A stretch of DNA of 64,000 nt from an uncultured Bacteroidales bacterium (GCA_958418815.1 CATZGB010000012.1:10890-74889); one strand, 5' to 3'; shown: positions 27,677 to 37,042, counted from the stretch's first letter. The notes: generated by a model from the letters alone, not told the origin. Program-made: numbers and translations.

Positions 27677-28768
27677 ATGAACATGAAAAAATCATTACTC
27701 GCATCCTCTCTCGCCCTCCTCGCCATCGGCGCCATCCCCGCAACCGCCAACCAGCGCGCCGCAATGCTCATCGGCTCTTCCGACATCGAAAGCATTGAGA
27801 ACTTCCAGGAATACGCCGCCGCCAGGCACTTCGCCACAGTGCATCCCGACGGTGTGATAATCGCCCCGGGCGAGACCTCGAAAATCTCGGCCGACAACAT
27901 CGACTGCATCTGGATTCATATCGACCGCCTCAACATCGGCATGGGCAACCTCCCCGCCGAGTTCTCCGACGCGGCCACCGTGGCTGCCCTCAAGGCATTC
28001 GTGGCCGACGGCGGTTCGCTCCTGCTGACAAAGCAGGCCACCCAGCTGCTCAGCCGCATCGACCGCATCGACGCCGCCTTCGACCCCCACATCTACGGTG
28101 ACGGCGACGGCGGAAAGGGCACCGATGTCTGGACCGTTAACGCCCAGATCGGCTACTGGTTCATCAACGACAAGGACAACCCCGAGGGCCTCGATCCCTC
28201 GCAGTATTACGACCACCGCGACCATGACATCTATGTCGGCCTCACTACCAACTACGACTTCCCGATGGAGACATTCGCCTTGGAAGGCACCGGCAACGGC
28301 ACCGAGATGTGGCGCGAAGACCACAACTGCATGTGGGACCTCAACTCATACGCCTACACCGCCGAGGGGAAGAACACCGTGGAGAAGTTTGAGAACGACA
28401 ACAACGCCGTGGTGCTCGGCACCTGGGGCCATGTGCAGGACCACGCCGTGGCCGGCATCGTTGAGTTCCTGCCAGCAGCCGACGGCCAGGGCACAATCAT
28501 CGCCAACGGCCTGGCAGCCTGCGAGTGGTCGCCCCGCGAAGGTGTCAACGCTTTCCACTCCAACCTTGAGAAGCTGACCGACAACGCCATCACCTACCTG
28601 GCCAACAAGAGGTCGGGCGTGACCGCCGTCACCGGCGACATGGCCGGCTCCGACGCTCCCGCCGAATACTTCACCCTCCAGGGCATCGCCGTCAGCGCCG
28701 ACGCCCTCACCCCCGGCATCTACATCATCCGCCAGGGCGACAAGACCTCCAAGGTTGTCATCAGATAA
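27677..28768 (+). CDS. Stand-alone secreted DUF4960 protein
   Basis: Protein of 363 residues; a second ATG two codons in (MKKSLLAS) is equally possible. A standard signal peptide (to about residue 25, ATANQ) has no lipobox. It carries a single DUF4960 unit (about 27-305): WIHIDRLNIGMGNLP, GGSLLLTKQATQL, DVWTVNAQIGY, REDHNCMW (R213), LGTWGHVQDHAVAGIVEF and IIANGLAACEW. The last 50 residues (FTLQGIAV...LTPGIYIIRQGDKTSKVVIR) look like a Por/T9SS sorting tail. A terminator hairpin follows. The gene adds a free-standing binding or enzymatic module to the fructan locus; activity is unknown. Confidence 0.85.
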   Translation: MNMKKSLLASSLALLAIGAIPATANQRAAMLIGSSDIESIENFQEYAAARHFATVHPDGVIIAPGETSKISADNIDCIWIHIDRLNIGMGNLPAEFSDAATVAALKAFVADGGSLLLTKQATQLLSRIDRIDAAFDPHIYGDGDGGKGTDVWTVNAQIGYWFINDKDNPEGLDPSQYYDHRDHDIYVGLTTNYDFPMETFALEGTGNGTEMWREDHNCMWDLNSYAYTAEGKNTVEKFENDNNAVVLGTWGHVQDHAVAGIVEFLPAADGQGTIIANGLAACEWSPREGVNAFHSNLEKLTDNAITYLANKRSGVTAVTGDMAGSDAPAEYFTLQGIAVSADALTPGIYIIRQGDKTSKVVIR

Positions 28769-28794
28769 TTTGCCACACATTCGCCACATATACC

Positions 28795-28836
28795 CGAGGG
28801 GGTCGCAGGCCCGGGCATGAGCCGGCGACCCCCTCG
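28795..28836 (+). terminator. 12-bp hairpin after the stand-alone DUF4960 gene
   Basis: CGAGGGGGTCGC (28795-28806) and its exact complement (28825-28836), followed by TTGCTTTCC, start 27 bp after the stop. Confidence 0.75.
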
Positions 28837-28922
28837 TTGCTTTCCACACCAGTCAACTGCCTGCCTTTACTAATACAATCGACAACCAGTCCTGCAAGAT
28901 TCACTAACCTTAGTTTCCTTTT

Positions 28923-31121
28923 ATGAAGTCAAAACTCTTTTTATCAATGATATTCATGCTCTCCGTGTGGCTCGGGACAGCAGTCCTGTCAGCCGCGCAG
29001 GTGAAATACCAGAGCATGGCCATGTACATCGCCGCCGACGATGTCGAATCAATCACCCCTCCACAGGAACGCGCCGCGGCGCGCCTGTTCAAGGAACGCT
29101 TCGCCCAATACGGCACCATCCTGACCCCGAAGGATGTCGACAAAATCAAATACCCCGACTTTGACTGCCTCTGGATCAACATCGACAGCATCGGCAAAAG
29201 CCAGGGTGTCGAGAAATTCCGCGAGGCCTTCATCAGCGACCGCTTCCTCGAGGCGGTTAGGAAATTCCACCAGGACGGCGGAAACCTGTACATGTCGAAA
29301 TTCGCCATCGAGCTGCTTTATTCTGACGGCATCGGGTGCCTGGCTGACTACCTCCGCCCCAATGTCTTCTCCTCGGGCGAAGGGGCATACAACGCCGACA
29401 TCTGGTCGGTGAACGCCGAAATCGGGGCCTTGATGAAAGGCAACGATCCCGACGGGCAATATGCCGACCGCCGCGCCCACCCCATCTATTCAGGCCTGAG
29501 CTCAATCGCCTCGACCGCCTGGGCCGCCACACCCGACCCCATTTATGAGTCAAACCCCTACACCGTCTTCCCGATGCAGGGCACTTCGGGCCACGGCATG
29601 ATTCACCGCGAAGACCACAACTGCATGTGGCGTCTGGCGATGAAGACCGACACCAACGCCAGCATCGGCCTGTATGTGGGATATGACAATGTCCACAACT
29701 TCTCGGAGACAGACCGCATCGAGAATCCCCAGGAGCGCGCCGCAGCCAGATTCCTCCTCGACCCCGAGGGTTATTTCAAGCAGATACGCCCGGGTGTGAA
29801 CGTGGAGGTGATATGCCCCGGCGACATCGACCGCATAGACCCCAACAACTTCGACTGCATATGGATCCACATCGACCGCAACGGAATCGACAATGGCTGG
29901 GAAAACCTCCCGGAAGCTTTCCGACGCCCCGACCTCATCGAGGCTCTGCGTAACTATTCCCGCGACGGCGGCCAGCTGCTGCTCACCAAGCAGGCCACCC
30001 AGCTGGTGGTTCCCATCGGCCGCGTCACAGCCGATTTCGCCCCCAACATCTTCAGCAGCGGCGAGGGTGGCAACGGAACTGACGACTGGCAGATCAATCC
30101 CCACGTCGGATGGCTCTGGCACGACTCTGACCCGACCTGCTATTTCGACCGTTCGGGCCACGACATCTACGACAACATCACCTCCGTCAAGGTCAACGGC
30201 AATGAGTTCGACACATTCCCCATGGAGGGCACCGGCAACGGCTCCGGGATGTGGCGCGAAGACCACAACTGCATGTGGGACCTCAACAACCTCCCCCCTT
30301 ACGTCGGAGGCGGCTTCAACAAGGTTGTCAAATTCCAGGAAGACTGCAACGCGCGTGTGCTTGGCACATGGGGCCACGTCACCGACGACGCAGTCGCCGG
30401 AATCGTGGAGTTCCGCCCCACAATCCAATACCGAGGCCGGATCATCGCCAATGGCCTGGCCACATGTGAATGGGCGCCCCGCGAAGGTGTGAACGCCTAT
30501 CACCACAATCTCGAACTGCTGACATTCAACTGCCTCCGTTATCTGGTGACCGTCACCGACTTCAAGTTCGTCTCAGACGGCCCCGACGGTGTGGCCCGTT
30601 TCGAGAAGGACGCCAACGCTACCGTACTCGGCACATGGGGACAGGACTGGAACCACCAGGCCGCCGGAATCGTCGAGTTCCATCCAGCGGCCGGCACAAC
30701 CACCTACGCCGATGACAATTACGACCTCGACGAACTCAACAAAGACAAGGCTCCCCGAGGCACCATAATCGCCAACGGCATGGGTTGCGTGCAGCTCCAC
30801 CAGGAGGCCGGCGACAATGAATATCTCGACAATGTCAACAACCTCACTGCCAACATCATCGATTACCTATCCCCCTGGCACACCCGCAACGTCTCGGCGA
30901 TAAGCGAAGTGTCGGCCGGCGAGGAAGGCTCGATAAAAGCCTCGGCCGGAGGCATCGAATGGACAGGATTCACCAGCCCCGTATCCCTTGAGGTCTATAC
31001 CCTCGACGGCAGGCTGATTGCCTCGCGGGAGATTGTCGGGGACGGCTCGGCAGCGATTGACGCGACCGGAATCGTGATTGCCCGCGCAGGCTCCTCGGTG
31101 ACCCGCCTGACCATCCGCTGA
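28923..31121 (+). CDS. Double DUF4960 protein with one unit apparently nested in the other
   Basis: Protein of 732 residues with a signal peptide (to about 26) and no lipobox. N-half of unit 1: about 28-245, with NLYMSKFAIEL, DIWSVNAEIGA and REDHNCMW (R229). A new start follows at 246 (ASIGLYVGYDN) and runs as a complete unit 2 to about 541, with GGQLLLTKQATQL, REDHNCMW (R445), LGTWGHVTDDAVAGIVEF and IIANGLATCEW. Then comes a second C-half (about 555-650: LGTWGQDWNHQAAGIVEF, IIANGMGCVQL, NIIDYL), which best completes unit 1. A T9SS-like tail (VYTLDGRLI...VTRLTIR) ends it. So the order is N1-N2-C2-C1. Function unknown; probably fructan binding or processing. Confidence 0.82.
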   Translation: MKSKLFLSMIFMLSVWLGTAVLSAAQVKYQSMAMYIAADDVESITPPQERAAARLFKERFAQYGTILTPKDVDKIKYPDFDCLWINIDSIGKSQGVEKFREAFISDRFLEAVRKFHQDGGNLYMSKFAIELLYSDGIGCLADYLRPNVFSSGEGAYNADIWSVNAEIGALMKGNDPDGQYADRRAHPIYSGLSSIASTAWAATPDPIYESNPYTVFPMQGTSGHGMIHREDHNCMWRLAMKTDTNASIGLYVGYDNVHNFSETDRIENPQERAAARFLLDPEGYFKQIRPGVNVEVICPGDIDRIDPNNFDCIWIHIDRNGIDNGWENLPEAFRRPDLIEALRNYSRDGGQLLLTKQATQLVVPIGRVTADFAPNIFSSGEGGNGTDDWQINPHVGWLWHDSDPTCYFDRSGHDIYDNITSVKVNGNEFDTFPMEGTGNGSGMWREDHNCMWDLNNLPPYVGGGFNKVVKFQEDCNARVLGTWGHVTDDAVAGIVEFRPTIQYRGRIIANGLATCEWAPREGVNAYHHNLELLTFNCLRYLVTVTDFKFVSDGPDGVARFEKDANATVLGTWGQDWNHQAAGIVEFHPAAGTTTYADDNYDLDELNKDKAPRGTIIANGMGCVQLHQEAGDNEYLDNVNNLTANIIDYLSPWHTRNVSAISEVSAGEEGSIKASAGGIEWTGFTSPVSLEVYTLDGRLIASREIVGDGSAAIDATGIVIARAGSSVTRLTIR

Positions 31122-31195
31122 TTCCCGGGGAGGCACCGCCCCCCCACTATGAATCCTATTTATATCCAACATACCTTAAAACGAATACCATCGGT

Positions 31196-34100
31196 ATGAA
31201 CCATAATCCGCTTAAAAAAGCAATGCTGATGGCGACACTCTGGCTGTCGGGGCCTCTGGCCCCGGCGGCCATTGTCGCCCACTTCCCCTTCGATCCCGAC
31301 GACTCGGGAAGAATCTCAGAGACCGTCAGCTCAGACCGTTTCGACGTGCTGGGCAACTTCGGGGCCGAAAGCGCGCCGGGAGTGAAAGGGCGCGCCCTGT
31401 TCCTCGACGGCTACACCTCATATGTCGGAGCCAGGGTGAGACATCTCCCTGTGAACCGCAAGATGACAGTCAGTCTCTGGGTGGCCGTCCAGTCATACCC
31501 GGTGGTGAAAGTCGACGACCCGAATCCCGGAGGACAGACCTGCATTGTCAACTGTCTCGACGACAACGCCCGTTCGGGCTTCGGCTACTTCATAGGATTC
31601 GACGGGCAATACAGCTTCCAGGTGTATGTCGGCTCAGAGAAGGTCATCGTGAATGTCCCCGCCCCCCTGCCGCGCAACCGCTGGAACTGCCTCACGGCTG
31701 TGGTCGACACAGATGCCCGCATCTTGCGTTTCTACAACAATGGCGACCAGGTCGCCCATACCGAATGCCCTTCCGGGGCAATATCGGTCGGCGAGGCCCC
31801 GCTGCATGTGGCGCAAGACGGCTGGGAGGTATGGTTCGGCAGCGGCGTGGACGCTTTCCGCACAACCGCTTTCGGGGGCCTGCTGGATGAGCTGACCATA
31901 TATGACGAGGCTCTCCCAGAGACCATGCTGAGGAGCTGGCGCGCCGACGCGCCCCCCACACTCGCTGTCCCTGAGAGCCGCTACGCCGATGACAAGTGGC
32001 ATCCCCGGTTTCACGGCTGCCCGTCAGGGGCATGGACCAACGAGACCCACGGACTGGTCCGCGCCGATGGCCGCTATCACCTGTTCTTCCAGAAAAACGC
32101 TGCCGGCCCTTACATGGCGCGCCTCCACTGGGGTCATCTCTCGTCAGACAACCTCTATGACTGGCATGAGGAAAAAATCGCCCTCGTCCCCGGAGAGCCT
32201 TACGCCGACGGGGAGCGTTTCCACTATGACATGAAGGGTTGCTGGAGCGGATATGTCTTCACCGACAATGAACTCACAGGAGGCCGTCCGACGATCCTGT
32301 ACACCGGCGTGGATTACGAACGGGCCCGTATCCTCTCGGCGTCCCCGTCACGAAACGACAACTCTTTGATGGTATGGGACAAGAACACCACACCCCTTAT
32401 TGATGGCCGCCCCGACGGGCTGAGCGATGACTTCCGCGACCCCTGCTTCTTCCGCGACGGCCAGAAGGCATACATCGCCGTGGGCTCGCAGAAAGAGGGA
32501 CGCGGCGCGGTGACGCTCCACAGGTATGCCGACGGCGGATGGTCGCGTAATGCCAACGACCTGTTCTACCACGCCTCGGATGTCAACGCAGACGGCACTT
32601 TCATCGAGATGCCGTCGGTGACACGCATGCCCGACGGCCGATGGCTCTTCGTGTACACCCCCTTGGCCACATCGCAGGGTGTCAAGGCTGTCTACCGCAC
32701 AGGCAGCATCAACGCCGAGGGGCGTTTTGTCCCTGACGCGAACTCATCATCGCCCCGCCCTGTCGACCTCTTCGGGCGCGACGGCTTCGGACTGCTCTCC
32801 CCTTCTGTGATGACCGACGGCGGCCGCACCGTGGCCCTGGGCATCGTGGCCGACAAGCTCGGGAGCGCCGACAACAAGGCCAACGGATGGGCCCACTGCT
32901 ACTCGCTGCCGCGCGAATGGACTCTTGACCAGCAGGGTAACCTCTGGCAGAAACCTGCCGTCGAACTGGCGGGGATGCGCTCTTCCACCCATTTCAGCAA
33001 AAACAATTTCGACCTCACGGGACAGATGGCCCTCGGGAAGGTATCAGGCCGCCAGGCCGAGATACGTGCCGTGATGACCTGCGCGCAGGCTCCCGCCGGA
33101 ATCAGGTTTTTCAAGAATCCGGCCAACCCCGACCACTCCCACGCGGCGGTCATCATCGACCCCTCGGCCCACACCGTGACCCTTGACCTCACCCACCTGC
33201 CGCGCATCGTCAACGACGGTTACCCCTACGGAGGCATCTACCGCGCGTCACTCCCCGACGACATTGCTCCCGGGAAAGAGGTGACAATCGACCTCTTTAT
33301 CGACAACTCGATAATCGACCTTTTCATAAACGACCGCTACGCCGCCTCGGCACGCATTTTCCCACACGACACCGACGGGGTGGCGATAGAGGCTTTCGCC
33401 GACAAGGCGACAAGGGTGAAGTCAATCGACGCATGGACGCTTGAAAGCCGCCAGACTCTCTCCGCGGCCGGAAACGCCATGCCCGCGGCCGACCACACCC
33501 GGCGAATCGCCTTGCTGATTCCTGACGACAACCCCGACTCTCTCGGCCCGCAGGAGAAAGCCGCCATCGCCCTGTTCAACAGCCTCTACCCCAACGGCGA
33601 GGTGCTGACCCCATCCCAGGCCCCCTCGCGCCTGACCATCGACAACTTCGCCACTGTCTGGATACATGTCGACCGCGTCGGGACCGGCATCGGCAATCTG
33701 CCGCAGGCCCTGGCCGACCAGGCCGTGACAGCCGCCATCCGCGGTTTCCATGCCGAGGGGGGCCACCTGCTGCTCACCAAGCACGCGACACAGCTGCTGC
33801 CGGCAATAGGCCGGATCGACCATCGCTTCGCGCCCGGGATATTCTCTGACGGCGACGGGGGCAACGGCAACGATGTCTGGACCGTGCAGGCCCAGATCGG
33901 ATGGAAAAACCGCCATGACAACCCGGCCCAGTTTTACGACCGCAGGGGCCACCGTATTTATGACGGGCTGGTGACATCGGGCGCTTTCGACTGGGAGACA
34001 TTCGCGATGGAAGGCACAGGCGACGGGTCGGCGATGTGGCGCGAAGACCACAACTGCCTCTGGGACTTGAACGCTTATTCCTACACATCTGCCGGGGCCA

Positions 34101-34606
34101 ACACCGTCGAGAAATTCGAGAACGAGAACCACGCGACGGTAATCGGCACCTGGGGACATGTGATCGATTATGCCGTGGCCGGAATCGTGGAGTTCAATCC
34201 CGTGACCACCTCGGCCAGGGCATCCTCGATGTCGGGCATAATACTGGCCAACGGCCTTGCGGCATGCGAGCTGTCGCCCCGATACGGCGGCAACACATAT
34301 GCCGCCAACGTGGAGCGAATCAACGCCAACTCGATGGCCTATCTCATGTCAAAAGACCGCAATCCGGCGATAAGCGGTGTCTCAGCCCCTTGCCAGGACA
34401 ACAAACCACGCATATATCCCGTTGATAACGACGGTATAGGTTACAGCGGCCTCAGCCAAGGCTCGGTGATGACTGTCGTGTCGGTGGATGGCAGGGTGAT
34501 TGGCCGCTATACCATTGATGGCGACCAGGGAGTGATAAGGCCCGGGGCCACCGGTGTGGTCATCGTCAGATGTGATGACACCGCCGCCAAACTGCTGCTA
34601 CGCTGA
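31196..34606 (+). CDS. Secreted LamG-GH32-DUF4960 fusion protein
   Basis: Protein of 1136 residues. After a signal peptide come a LamG/concanavalin-like domain (about 28-240), a GH32 catalytic domain and beta-sandwich (about 265-755), one DUF4960 unit (about 766-1045: REDHNCLW at R949, IGTWGHVIDYAVAGIVEF) and a T9SS-like tail (about 1060-1136). GH32 landmarks are WTNETHG in place of WMNDPNG, so the nucleophile position is E283, not Asp; FRDP (D415) and EMP (E471) are kept. The fusion ties DUF4960 physically to fructan chemistry. Either an atypical fructosidase or a binding protein. It lies 74 bp after the double-DUF4960 gene. Confidence 0.85.
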   Translation: MNHNPLKKAMLMATLWLSGPLAPAAIVAHFPFDPDDSGRISETVSSDRFDVLGNFGAESAPGVKGRALFLDGYTSYVGARVRHLPVNRKMTVSLWVAVQSYPVVKVDDPNPGGQTCIVNCLDDNARSGFGYFIGFDGQYSFQVYVGSEKVIVNVPAPLPRNRWNCLTAVVDTDARILRFYNNGDQVAHTECPSGAISVGEAPLHVAQDGWEVWFGSGVDAFRTTAFGGLLDELTIYDEALPETMLRSWRADAPPTLAVPESRYADDKWHPRFHGCPSGAWTNETHGLVRADGRYHLFFQKNAAGPYMARLHWGHLSSDNLYDWHEEKIALVPGEPYADGERFHYDMKGCWSGYVFTDNELTGGRPTILYTGVDYERARILSASPSRNDNSLMVWDKNTTPLIDGRPDGLSDDFRDPCFFRDGQKAYIAVGSQKEGRGAVTLHRYADGGWSRNANDLFYHASDVNADGTFIEMPSVTRMPDGRWLFVYTPLATSQGVKAVYRTGSINAEGRFVPDANSSSPRPVDLFGRDGFGLLSPSVMTDGGRTVALGIVADKLGSADNKANGWAHCYSLPREWTLDQQGNLWQKPAVELAGMRSSTHFSKNNFDLTGQMALGKVSGRQAEIRAVMTCAQAPAGIRFFKNPANPDHSHAAVIIDPSAHTVTLDLTHLPRIVNDGYPYGGIYRASLPDDIAPGKEVTIDLFIDNSIIDLFINDRYAASARIFPHDTDGVAIEAFADKATRVKSIDAWTLESRQTLSAAGNAMPAADHTRRIALLIPDDNPDSLGPQEKAAIALFNSLYPNGEVLTPSQAPSRLTIDNFATVWIHVDRVGTGIGNLPQALADQAVTAAIRGFHAEGGHLLLTKHATQLLPAIGRIDHRFAPGIFSDGDGGNGNDVWTVQAQIGWKNRHDNPAQFYDRRGHRIYDGLVTSGAFDWETFAMEGTGDGSAMWREDHNCLWDLNAYSYTSAGANTVEKFENENHATVIGTWGHVIDYAVAGIVEFNPVTTSARASSMSGIILANGLAACELSPRYGGNTYAANVERINANSMAYLMSKDRNPAISGVSAPCQDNKPRIYPVDNDGIGYSGLSQGSVMTVVSVDGRVIGRYTIDGDQGVIRPGATGVVIVRCDDTAAKLLLR

Positions 34607-34660
34607 CATTCCAACGAGTTTCATGACTAAAGACATAGAAATCATACAAACCATTTTTCA

Positions 34661-37042
34661 ATGAATAAACTCCATTTACTACTCGCCGCCGGAGCCGTCG
34701 CAACGACTGCCCTTGAGGCGCAGGCCGGGCTCGTGGCCCACTTCCCGATGGATGTGCGCTCAGGCCAGATACAGGAGGCGGTCAGCGGCAACCGCTTCGC
34801 CGTCCAGGGCCATTTCACCCCTGAGAATGTCGCCGGGGCCGAGGGGCAGGCGCTCCGATTCGACGGCTACACCTCATGGGTAGACGCGCGGCTCAACGCC
34901 ATCATCCCCGAAGGCTCCAAGCAGATGACCCTCTCGCTTTGGGCCGCCGTCCCCTCTTATCCTATCATCAAGATTGATGAGAACACCTCGGAGAAGACCG
35001 CCATCGTGAGCTGTCTCGACGACAACGCCAAGACCGGATTCGGGTTCTTCATCGGATTCGACGGCAAGTGGTCGTTCAAGACCTACATCGGCGGATGGCC
35101 CGCTGAGGTCAATATCTCGACCCCGTTGCCCACTTACCAGTGGAACAACCTTGTGGCTGTCATCGACTGCGATTCGCGCGCCATCACAGTCTACAACAAC
35201 GGCGAGGCCGTAGGCTCGTCGCGCTGCTCGGGCACCATATCTTTCCCCGGGGGCAGGTTCACCATGGGACGCGGCGAACTGGAAAACTACGCCGGCCCTT
35301 TCCTGCTGACTTCCTACAACGGACTCATCGACGACATCAAGATATGGGACGAGGCTGTCGCCCCGGAGACCATCAAGTCATGGAAGCCTGAGAACCCGGC
35401 CAATCTCGACATTCCCGCGTCGCGTTTCGCCGATGACATCCTGCGCCCGCGTTTCCACGGCATGCCGGCAGCCGCATGGACCAACGAGTGCCACGGCATG
35501 GTCTGGGCCGACGGTCGCTACCACCTCTTTTTCCAGAAAAACGCCGATGGGCCATACATGGCACGCCTCCACTGGGGCCACATCTCGTCGGAAAACCTCT
35601 ATGACTGGCGCGAGGAGAAAATAGCCATCGCCCCTGGCGCGGCCTACGACATCAAGGGATGCTGGAGCGGATGTGTCTTTACCGACGATGTCATCACAGG
35701 CGGGAAGCCCAACATCCTCTACACCGCCGTGGACTACGGACGGGCCACAATCGCCGGGGCATCCCCCGACGACGCGGCGCTGCTCGACTGGACAAAATGG
35801 GGCAACAACCCGATCATCAATGGCCGCCCCGACGGGCTGTCGGATGACTTCCGCGACCCATATTTCTTCCGCAATGGCGACAATGCCTACATCATCGTCG
35901 GCAGCTCGAAGAATGGTGTCGGCACCACCACGCTCCATCGCTACAACCCTGCGTCTTCATCCTGGAGCAATGACGGGGCGCTCTTCTTCACCGGGACAAG
36001 CGCGGCCGTAGACGGCGCGTTCTGGGAGATGCCCAACATCACCCCGATGGGCAACGGCAAATGGCTCTTCACGGCCACACCGCTCAACACCTCCACCGGG
36101 GTGCGCACCATCTACTGGACCGGCTCGATTAATGCCGACGGCACTTTCGCCCCGGCCTCCAATTTCCCCTCGGGAAAGAATGTGGAGCTAAACTCGCGCG
36201 ACGGTTTCGGACTGCTCTCCCCCACTGTCTACAACCATGACGGCAAGACCATCGCCCTGGGCATCGTCCCCGACAAGCTCTCATCCGAGAACAACTGGAA
36301 CCTGGGCTGGGCCCACTGCTATTCGCTGCCGCGCGAATGGAGCCTGAACGACAACGGCGAGCTCGTGCAGAAACCCTTCTCGGGTCTCACCGGCCTGAGG
36401 ACTGCCAACGGATTCGAGCGGGCTGCATTCGACCTGGAAGGCTCGCTACCGCTTGACCCCGTGTCGGGCCGCGCGGTGGAAATCGAGGCCACCTTCACCA
36501 TCGGCAGCAATCCCTTCGGCTTCAAGATTTTCAAGAACAGCACAGCTGAGGCCACCATCACCTACAACTACGCCACCTCTTCGCTGACGGTCGACTTCTC
36601 GCGCCTGACCCGCCTGGTCAACGACGGCGGAGTCTACAACGGTGTCTACACCCTGACCCTGCCCGAATACCTGCGCCGAGGCTCCGACATCAAAATCAAC
36701 CTCTTCATCGACCACTCGATTCTTGACATCTTCATCAACGACCGCTGGGCGTCATCAATCCGCGTGTTCCCCACCGACAGCGACGCCAACGGCATCGAGG
36801 CGTTCTCCAACAACGGCTCCACCGCCGTCAAGTCGCTCCGCGCCTGGAACCTCAATCCCTCGGCTTCGAGCGGCATCGATGGTGTCTTAGCCGACCGTCC
36901 CGCCGCCAATGACGGCCCCGTGAATGTCTACACCCTCACCGGGCAGTTCCTCCTCCGGGCAGCCAACGACGACGAGGCCCTCGACACCCTCCCCGCCGGC
37001 ATCTACATCGTAGGCGACCGCAAGGTTGCCAAGACCCGCTGA
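34661..37042 (+). CDS. Secreted LamG-GH32 protein
   Basis: Protein of 793 residues, a paralogue of the preceding GH32 without DUF4960. Signal peptide to about residue 22 (EAQAG), LamG domain (about 24-235), GH32 domain with WTNECHG (E276 at the nucleophile position), FRDP (D399) and WEMP (E456), and a C-terminal sandwich with FIDHSILDIFINDR. A short sorting-like tail (NVYTLTGQFL...LPAGIYIV) ends it. It lacks the inserted GERFH loop of its neighbour near 345. The last gene of the fructan locus, followed by a long inverted-repeat terminator. Likely extracellular fructan cleavage; the altered nucleophile leaves activity open. Confidence 0.87.
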   Translation: MNKLHLLLAAGAVATTALEAQAGLVAHFPMDVRSGQIQEAVSGNRFAVQGHFTPENVAGAEGQALRFDGYTSWVDARLNAIIPEGSKQMTLSLWAAVPSYPIIKIDENTSEKTAIVSCLDDNAKTGFGFFIGFDGKWSFKTYIGGWPAEVNISTPLPTYQWNNLVAVIDCDSRAITVYNNGEAVGSSRCSGTISFPGGRFTMGRGELENYAGPFLLTSYNGLIDDIKIWDEAVAPETIKSWKPENPANLDIPASRFADDILRPRFHGMPAAAWTNECHGMVWADGRYHLFFQKNADGPYMARLHWGHISSENLYDWREEKIAIAPGAAYDIKGCWSGCVFTDDVITGGKPNILYTAVDYGRATIAGASPDDAALLDWTKWGNNPIINGRPDGLSDDFRDPYFFRNGDNAYIIVGSSKNGVGTTTLHRYNPASSSWSNDGALFFTGTSAAVDGAFWEMPNITPMGNGKWLFTATPLNTSTGVRTIYWTGSINADGTFAPASNFPSGKNVELNSRDGFGLLSPTVYNHDGKTIALGIVPDKLSSENNWNLGWAHCYSLPREWSLNDNGELVQKPFSGLTGLRTANGFERAAFDLEGSLPLDPVSGRAVEIEATFTIGSNPFGFKIFKNSTAEATITYNYATSSLTVDFSRLTRLVNDGGVYNGVYTLTLPEYLRRGSDIKINLFIDHSILDIFINDRWASSIRVFPTDSDANGIEAFSNNGSTAVKSLRAWNLNPSASSGIDGVLADRPAANDGPVNVYTLTGQFLLRAANDDEALDTLPAGIYIVGDRKVAKTR

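Noticed and set aside
29550..30506. Minus-strand 318-codon frame opposite the double DUF4960 gene
   Set aside because: Its repeated Val/Asp/Gly segments simply mirror the duplicated DUF4960 coding sequence.
26322..34606. Repeated DNA blocks as possible insertion sequences or recombination cassettes
   Set aside because: Similarity is at protein level (shared motifs with diverged codons); no terminal inverted repeats, transposase or identical long DNA repeats were seen.
31196..37042. Asp to Glu in the GH32 motif as a sequencing error
   Set aside because: Both paralogues have Glu with the same altered neighbours (WTNExHG), so the change is inherited.
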